DNA of 64,000 nucleotides. It comes from PALSA-610 sp038239145 (GTDB taxonomy: Bacteria; Actinomycetota; Acidimicrobiia; IMCC26256; PALSA-610). A program made the translations under genes and the position numbers. Each line of letters begins with the position of its first letter. Position 1 is the first letter of the stretch. The notes below the pieces were generated by a model that had not been told where the DNA came from, did not search any database, and saw only the letters and a list, made by a program, of their open reading frames with translations. Below are positions 58,542 to 64,000 of this stretch, one piece after another. The DNA lies in contig JBBSFB010000004.1 in the NCBI GenBank assembly GCA_038239145.1, positions 70,388 to 134,387 of the forward strand. Reading direction: 5' to 3'.

Positions 58542-59441
58542 GCCGTACACCGGCGCGGGTGCGGGGGCCTGTGCGAGCAACTTCTCGACCGCGGCCCCGA
58601 CCTCGGCCGGATGCCAGCGATCGGCCTTGTCGACGCTGGGGCCGTGCTGCCAGCCGTCGGCGACGGAGATCAGACCGCCTTCCACCTCGAAGACGCGTCC
58701 GGTGACACCGGCCGACTCGGTGCTGCCGAGCCACACGACGAGCGGCGAGATGTTGGCGGGGTCGTTCACGTCGAATCCCGACTCCGGCAGCTGCATCCGG
58801 TCGGCGAACACGCCTTCGGTCATGCGGGTCCGGGCCGCGGGCGCGATCGCGTTCGCGGTCACTCCGTAGCGCCCCATCTCGGCCGACTCGACGAGGGTGA
58901 GGGCCGCGATTCCGCCCTTGGCCGCGGAGTACGCGCCCTGGCCGACGCTCCCCATGAGTCCGGCACCCGACGAGGTGTTGACGATACGGGCGTCGACCGA
59001 TTCGCCGGCCTTGCTCCGGGCCCTCCAGTACTCCGCCGCGTGCCGAGTCGTCGCGAAGTGACCCTTCAAGTGCACGCGGATCACCGCGTCCCACTCTTCC
59101 TCGCTGGTCGTGAACAACATGCGGTCGCGCACGAAGCCCGCGTTGTTGACGAGCACGTCGAGGCCGCCGAAGGCGTCGAGCGCGGTCTGCACCAGTTGCT
59201 GCGCGCCCGTCCAGTCGGCGATGTCGTCCGAGTTCGTCGTCGCCTCACCGCCCAGCGCATGGATCTCGTCGACGACGTCCTGGGCCGGCCCTCTGCTGGC
59301 GCCGGTCCCGTCGGGCGCGACACCGAGGTCGTTCACGACGACGCGCGCACCCTCGCGTGCGAAGGCGAGCGCGTGCTCGCGGCCGATGCCGCGCCCCGCG
59401 CCCGTGACGATGACGATGCGCCCTTCACAGATCCCGGTCAC
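58533..59441 (-). CDS. SDR, MFE-2-type 3-hydroxyacyl-CoA dehydrogenase-like
   Basis: 302-residue SDR similar to the one at 48279: GAGRGIG (~12-18), VVVNDLGVAPDGTGASRGPAQDVV (family-specific insert), NNAG (~92), NTSSGAG and YSAAKGG (Tyr ~163), and a ~60-residue C-terminal extension ending in alternating Ala-Pro. GTG at 59441 starts the fold (VTGICEGRIVIVTG); the longer open frame upstream has no similarity. NAD-dependent oxidation of a 3-hydroxyacyl-CoA is likely. First gene of the ligase/ACAD operon. Confidence 0.92.
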   Translation of the reverse strand: MTGICEGRIVIVTGAGRGIGREHALAFAREGARVVVNDLGVAPDGTGASRGPAQDVVDEIHALGGEATTNSDDIADWTGAQQLVQTALDAFGGLDVLVNNAGFVRDRMLFTTSEEEWDAVIRVHLKGHFATTRHAAEYWRARSKAGESVDARIVNTSSGAGLMGSVGQGAYSAAKGGIAALTLVESAEMGRYGVTANAIAPAARTRMTEGVFADRMQLPESGFDVNDPANISPLVVWLGSTESAGVTGRVFEVEGGLISVADGWQHGPSVDKADRWHPAEVGAAVEKLLAQAPAPAPVYGAQ

Positions 59442-59451
59442 GGGCCGAACC

Positions 59452-62400
59452 CTACTGGCGCACAATTCCTTTGCGTGATGTGGGTCCTTCGAACGATGTG
59501 GGCGCGGCATCGGCGCCCACTGTCGGGTCGGACTCGTTCCACGCTGCCGGCCGCCCGAAGAGGAAGCCCTGGGCGAAGTCGCAATCGAGTCGTTCGAGAC
59601 GGCGTGCCTGTTGCTCGGTCTCGACCCCTTCGGCCACGACCTCGAGCTCGAGCCCGTGACCCAGGTTGATGATGCCGCTCACGAGCGCCTCCGACTCGGG
59701 TCGCTCACCGAGCCCGGCCACGAAGCTGCGGTCGATCTTGAGCTGGTGGATCGGCAGCGTGCTCAGGTTTGAAAGGCTCGAATACCCCGTGCCGAAATCG
59801 TCGAGGGAGATCCGGATGCCGACGTCGTCGAGGGCGGCGAGCGTAGCCGCGGTGTTGTCGGGATCGTCGATGAGCAGGCTCTCGGTGATCTCGAGGGTGA
59901 GCGAGCCCCGAGGCAACGGCGCGACGAGTTGGGTGAGCCGGGGGACGAAGTCGGCTTCGGAGAGCTGGCGGGCCGAGACGTTGACCGCGATCACGAGGTC
60001 GGGACGGGCAACGAGTCGGCGGCGCGCGTGTTCCAGCACGCGCCACCCCAACGGGACGATGAGCCCGGTGTCCTCGGCGAGGGGGATGAAGTCGCCGGGG
60101 GGTATGAGACCCAGGTCGGGATGGTTCCAGCGCACGAGGGCTTCCAGCGCGACCGGCTTTCGGGATCGGATGTCGACGACGGGCTGGTAGTAGACGACGA
60201 GCTCGTCCCGTTCGAGCGCTCGGTGCAGGCCGGTCACCCGCGCCAAGCGGTTGTTCGCGGCGGGCGCGCCCGGCGCGGTCTGGTACTCGACGCTGCGGCG
60301 GCCGCGTTGTTTGGCCCGATACATCGCGTCGTCGGCTTCGCGGAGGAGATCGGCGGCATCGGCGTCGTCGCGGGTGACCGACACACCGATACTCGCGCTG
60401 ACGAACAGCGTTTCGGAATCGACCTCGAACGGCTCGTCGAGGAGCGCTGCCACTCGCTGAACCGCGGCGTGTACCTCGAGATCGTTCTTCACGTCCTCGA
60501 CTATGACGACGAACTCGTCGCCCCCGAGGCGGGCGACGGTGTCGGAGGCGCGCAGGCCGTCGAGCATCCGTTTCGCGACCTGCGACAGCAGACGGTCGCC
60601 GGCATCGTGGCCGAGGCTGTCGTTGACGAACTTGAACCGGTCGAGGTCGAGGAACAGCACCGCGACGGCTGACTCGTCGCGGTGTGAGCGTTGCAACGCG
60701 TGCGTCAGGCGGTCGTTCAACAACGCGCGATTCGGAAGCCCGGTGAGCTCGTCGTGGTACGCGCGGTACTCGAGGTCTTCGCGGACTCGAGCTTGTTCGA
60801 TCGCGACGGCGGCAAGTGAGACGACGCGCTCCAGCAACGACCGGTTCCGATCGCGGTCGACGCGCGCGGTGTCGAAGAGCAGCGTGAGGGTGCCCGCGAC
60901 CGCGTCACGATTGGGCAGCTCGATCGGGACGGACCAGCTGACGATCGTCTCCGTCTCGACGACCGCGACCGGGAGGTCGGCGACCTGTATGCCGGAGTAG
61001 TCGATGAAGATCTCGTCGCGTGTCTTGGCCGCGAGCCCGGACGACAGGGTGGCGTCGAGGCCGATGCTGGAGACGCGGTCGAGCGTCGCGGCGGGGAAGC
61101 CCGGCGCGGCCGCGATGCGCAGGTCGTCGCCTTCGAGCAGCCGGATCAGGCAGTATTTGGCCTCGGAATACTCGGCGGTCAACGTGGTGATCTTCTCGAG
61201 CACCGTTTCCAGCCGCTCGCCCCACGCGATCATCTCCAAGATGCGCGACTCCTCGGCGAGGAGGTCGTCGAGTGCCTTGCGATCGGTGACGTCACGGACG
61301 TTGAGGATGATCCCGGCGATCGTCGGGTCGCCGAGGCGGTTCGAGATGGACATGTCCTGCCAGTGCCAGCGCGCGTCGGCGTGGCGGACCCGCACCAACG
61401 CGCGCGTCGTCTCATTGGGGTGCCCGAGCATTCGGGTCCACGCGGTCCGGATGACGGGACCGTCGTCGGGCTTGACGAAATGGCTGACGAAATTGCCGAC
61501 CAGGCTCGCTTCGCTTCGACCGGTGAGGCGCTCGTAGGAAGGGCTCACGTACTGGCAGCGGGCCTCCGCGTCCAGGATGATGATGCCGTCGGCCGCATGC
61601 TGCACGAGGGTGCGAAAGCGGGCTTCGGCGGCGGCGACGCTCGCGGCGGCTTCCCGACGTTCGGTGATGTCGTGGACGTTCACGACGATGCCTTCGATCA
61701 CCGGGTCGTCGAGTTGATTCGTCAACGAGATCTGGCACCAGCGCCGCGAACCGTCGCGATGACGGATCCGGATGTCCTGCCGCAATGCTTTCGGAGCGCC
61801 GTCTTCGCCCGTGCTCGCGTTGTGGACACGCACGACATCCTCGGGCTGGACGAAGATGCTGCCGTCGCGCCGCCCGACCAGATCGTCGACCGAGTAACCG
61901 GTCAACACTTCGATGGCTTCGGTTGCGAAGACGATCATCCCACTGCGATCGAGCACGACGACGGCGTCGGCCGCGTTGACGAGCAGCCGGCGGAAACGGT
62001 CTTCGCTGTGCGCGAGGGCGTCGGTCGCAAGCTCGCGTTCGTGCGCGCTGAGCCACACGATGCGGTTGACGAAGACGAGCCCGACTCCCATCAGAATCGC
62101 GATGCCGTGACTCCGGCTCGCGCTGAGAACGCTCGGAACCCACCCGAGTTGCACCATGGTCTCCGCGCCCGCCAGGCAGACGAGGCTCCACATGGTGGCC
62201 GGGAACACCGCCGGGGATCCTTCGAGTGCCACCGCCTGCGCCGCGCAGAACACGAAGCCGACCGAGAGGACCGAACCCCAGCCCGTCGCGTAGATCACAC
62301 ACGTGGTGCCGAACGCCTGGAGCCCGACGCGGACGCTGATCGGCAGCCGCGCACGCGCGGGGAGTCGGTCACGATCGCGCTGATGGCGAGCGCCATAATG

Positions 62401-62531
62401 GTGACGCCGACGAGCACTCCGACCGGCACGGGTGCGAGGATCCCCATGGCGCGCAGCATCAGCAGGGCCGCGAGCGCGAGACCGCTCATGGCGAAAGCCT
62501 CCGCCATCGCGCGGAAGGGTGAACGTTCCAT
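59452..62531 (-). CDS. Membrane PAS-PAS-GAF-GGDEF-EAL cyclic-di-GMP protein (apparent frameshift)
   Basis: About 1,027 residues once a one-base shift near 62350-62362 is bridged. The ATG at 62531 begins a hydrophobic region (MAEAFAMSGLALAALLML, PVGVLVGVTIMALAISAIV) that continues in the next frame (SVRVGLQAFGTTCVIYATG, VLSVGFVFCAAQAVAL), making ~5-6 helices to ~165. Then PAS (~172-300), PAS (~300-425), GAF (~425-590), GGDEF (~594-760; intact GGDEF with RASD five residues ahead, an inhibitory site) and EAL (~775-1005; EALVRW, DDFGTGYSS, EGVET). Both c-di-GMP synthesis and hydrolysis are possible. If the shift is real the protein lacks its membrane anchor or must start internally. Confidence 0.88.
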
Positions 62532-62670
62532 TGTCTGTCCTGTCGGATACTTCTGAGCGGAAACTGATACCCGACTCGCGGCGAACGTCCGATTTGGCCG
62601 ATCGGAGGGTTACCGTGTGGCCGAAATCACCTCCGGACGGGCGAGCCGGCGTAGGCGCGAGGAGCAAGAA

Positions 62671-63504
62671 GTGAAGTTCGGTGTGACGATGTTCATGACC
62701 GACCAGACGATCGGCCCGGTGGAGCTCGCCCGGGAGATCGAGGCGCGCGGCCTGTATTCGCTGTACGTGCCCGAGCACACCCATATCCCGATCAGCCGGC
62801 GGACGCCGCCCGCGAACGGTGACGCCGAGCTCGCCGAGGAGTACAAGCGGACCCTCGACCCGTTCGTCGCGCTCGCGATGGCGGCCGCAGTCACCGAGCG
62901 GCTCGTCGTCGGCACCGGTATCTGCTTGGTGGCGCAGCGCGATCCGATCGTGACGGCCAAGGCCGTCGCCAGCCTTGATCAACAGTCAGGGGGACGGTTC
63001 GTGTTCGGGATCGGGTTCGGTTGGAACGCCGACGAGATCGAGGCGCACGGGGTCGGAATGAAGGAGCGGCGCGCCATCGTCCGCGAACGCATGCTCGCGA
63101 TGCAGGCAATGTGGCGCGACGACGTCGCGTCCTTCGACGGCGAGTTCGTCCATCTCGCGCCGTCGTGGTCGTGGCCCAAGCCGGCAACCGGGCGGCCGCC
63201 GGTGCTCATCGGGGGCGCGGCCGGGCCGAAGCTGTTCGCGCAGGTCGCCGAGTACGCCGACGGCTGGATCCCCATCGGCGGCGCCGGGGTGCGCGCCGCG
63301 ATGACGGACCTCGAACGCGCCTGCGAAGCGCGCGGTCGCGACCCGAAGACGTTGAGCATCGTGCCCTTCGGAACGATTCCCGATCCGGGGAAGCTCGAGT
63401 ACTACGCGTCGATCGGCATCGAGGAGATCGTTATGCGCCTTCCGGGCGGGACGCGTGACCGCATCCTGCCCCGCCTCGACGCGCTCGCGGAGTTGGGCGG
63501 ATGA
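62671..63504 (+). CDS. LLM class F420-dependent oxidoreductase
   Basis: 277-residue luciferase-like oxidoreductase of the TIGR03619 type: KFGVTMFMTDQT, LAREIEARGLYSLYVPEHTHIP, LVVGTGICLVAQRDP, GGRFVFGIGFGWNADE and PPVLIGGAAGPKLFAQVAEYADGWIP. GTG at 62671 was chosen since AGGAG lies six bases upstream and homologues start with VKFGV; an upstream GTG at 62617 would add 18 basic residues. Coupled by ATGA to the VOC protein downstream. Substrate unknown; more compact than, but related to, the one at 32391. Confidence 0.95.
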   Translation: MKFGVTMFMTDQTIGPVELAREIEARGLYSLYVPEHTHIPISRRTPPANGDAELAEEYKRTLDPFVALAMAAAVTERLVVGTGICLVAQRDPIVTAKAVASLDQQSGGRFVFGIGFGWNADEIEAHGVGMKERRAIVRERMLAMQAMWRDDVASFDGEFVHLAPSWSWPKPATGRPPVLIGGAAGPKLFAQVAEYADGWIPIGGAGVRAAMTDLERACEARGRDPKTLSIVPFGTIPDPGKLEYYASIGIEEIVMRLPGGTRDRILPRLDALAELGG

Positions 63505-64000
63505 GCGGACCTGTACTCATCGCGCTCGACGTCGCCGGTGACGCGGCCGAGTGGGAGTGCGCCGGATTCGCCGTCGACACCGATGGCGGTTGCCGGATCG
63601 GTCACGTGCGGATGCAGACCGGGATCGGTACGTCCGGGATATCGGGCTGGACGCTCGGCCCGGAACCCGTGGTGGAGCCGGCCGAGCACCCGAACGGCAC
63701 CACGCTCCTCGACCACCTCGTGGTCTTCACCGACGATCCCGACCGGACGACGCTCGCATACGCCGACCTCGGGCTCGAGGTCCGGCGTGTGCGCGACGCC
63801 GGCAACGGAACCACCCAAACCTTCTTCCGGGCCGGCGAGGTCATCATCGAGCTCGTCGGCCCGATCCCATCCGAAGGCCCGATCGCTCCCGAAGGCCCGA
63901 TCGCTCCCGAAGGCCCGATCGCTCCCGAAGGCCCGATCGCTCCCGAAGGCCCGATCGCTCCCGAAGGCCCGATCGCTCCCGAAGGCCCGATCGCTCCCGA
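63501..64000 (+). CDS. VOC-like protein with hexapeptide repeat, incomplete
   Basis: Open from the ATG at 63501 to the end of the window (~166 residues so far). Residues ~1-65 and LLDHLVVFTDDPDRTTLAYADLGLEVRRVRD...FFRAGEVIIELVGP (~70-118) look like one glyoxalase/VOC module. At the point where a second module would follow, the sequence becomes GPIPSE then (GPIAPE)n, coded by a perfect 18-bp repeat. ATGA overlap with the LLM oxidoreductase indicates shared function. End and true length unknown. Confidence 0.75.
   Translation, partial: MSGPVLIALDVAGDAAEWECAGFAVDTDGGCRIGHVRMQTGIGTSGISGWTLGPEPVVEPAEHPNGTTLLDHLVVFTDDPDRTTLAYADLGLEVRRVRDAGNGTTQTFFRAGEVIIELVGPIPSEGPIAPEGPIAPEGPIAPEGPIAPEGPIAPEGPIAPEGPIAP
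63858..64000. repeat. 18-bp tandem array running to the window end
   Basis: One variant unit (63858-63875, ggcccgatcccatccgaa) followed by about seven perfect copies of ggcccgatcgctcccgaa. In frame with the VOC-like gene, encoding GPIAPE repeats; continues beyond the window. Confidence 0.98.

Noticed and set aside
63858..64000. Possible CRISPR or satellite array
   Set aside because: No spacers; the 18-bp unit is in frame with a coding sequence and encodes a hexapeptide repeat.
1..64000. tRNA or rRNA genes
   Set aside because: No cloverleaf with a T-arm and CCA region or rRNA signature was found in the intergenic gaps, which are short; a covariance search would be needed to be sure.

Overview
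The window is high-GC DNA (roughly two thirds G+C by eye), densely coded on both strands, with many GTG starts and ATGA/TAATG gene overlaps. The content points to an actinomycete (Actinomycetota): three F420-dependent luciferase-like oxidoreductases, an actinobacterial-type SOS box in front of a DUF222/HNH (13E12-like) gene remnant, and mycobacterial-style lipid and steroid catabolic families (FadD-like ligases, paired acyl-CoA dehydrogenases, a thiolase-like/DUF35 pair, FAS1-like dehydratases). An uncultured Acidimicrobiia-type soil or freshwater lineage fits best, but that placement is inference. No rRNA, tRNA, CRISPR array, insertion sequence or prophage was seen.

Layout. 1-4.7 kb: end of an LLM oxidoreductase, a NIPSNAP-like protein, 3-methyladenine glycosylase (tag), a FadD3-like CoA ligase and a divergent enoyl-CoA hydratase operon. 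5.5-7.8 kb: SDR plus CoA ligase. 7.8-11.4 kb (minus): membrane protein, SDR, glutamine-synthetase-like ligase and class-I glutamine amidotransferase, resembling a gamma-glutamyl-amine route. 11.5-15.2 kb: GNAT, secreted alpha/beta-hydrolase, amidohydrolase, small membrane protein. 15.3-19 kb: two coupled acyl-CoA dehydrogenases and a ligase. 19-22 kb: zinc-ribbon membrane protein, methyltransferase, amidohydrolase. 22-24.1 kb: ECF sigma factor overlapping a membrane protein with an Asp-box beta-propeller. 24.1-27.6 kb: amidohydrolase, cysteine-less thiolase homologue, DUF35 protein, convergent TetR. 27.6-35.2 kb: Ppx/GppA, aldehyde dehydrogenase, two SDRs, LLM oxidoreductase, DUF2889, amidohydrolase. 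35.2-37.8 kb (minus): CoA ligase, FAS1-like dehydratase, SnoaL-like protein. 37.8-40.7 kb: LysM protein, membrane protein, hotdog thioesterase, PuuD-like membrane protein. 40.7-46.3 kb: acyl-CoA dehydrogenase and ligase divergent from TetR, then two divergent AI-2E-family permeases. 46.3-50.6 kb: compact SDR/hydratase/thiolase-like operon divergent from a second FAS1-like dehydratase and a frameshifted SDR. 50.6-54.5 kb: HAAS-like membrane protein, methyltransferase, PIG-L deacetylase, DUF4440 protein and the decayed DUF222 gene with its SOS box. 54.6-59.4 kb: serine hydrolase, acyl-CoA dehydrogenase, ligase, SDR. 59.5-64 kb: membrane GGDEF-EAL protein (frameshifted near its N terminus), LLM oxidoreductase and a VOC protein running off the end.

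The genes read as parallel, partly redundant modules for activating, dehydrogenating, hydrating and cleaving acyl-CoA or cyclic substrates, plus a few regulators. Two patterns stand out beyond gene content. First, at least six genes have their last codons and stop codon repeated in tandem or near-tandem into the downstream flank. Second, a palindrome TGAC-N6-GTCA occurs at four gene starts, including both FAS1-like dehydratases, and may be a shared operator.
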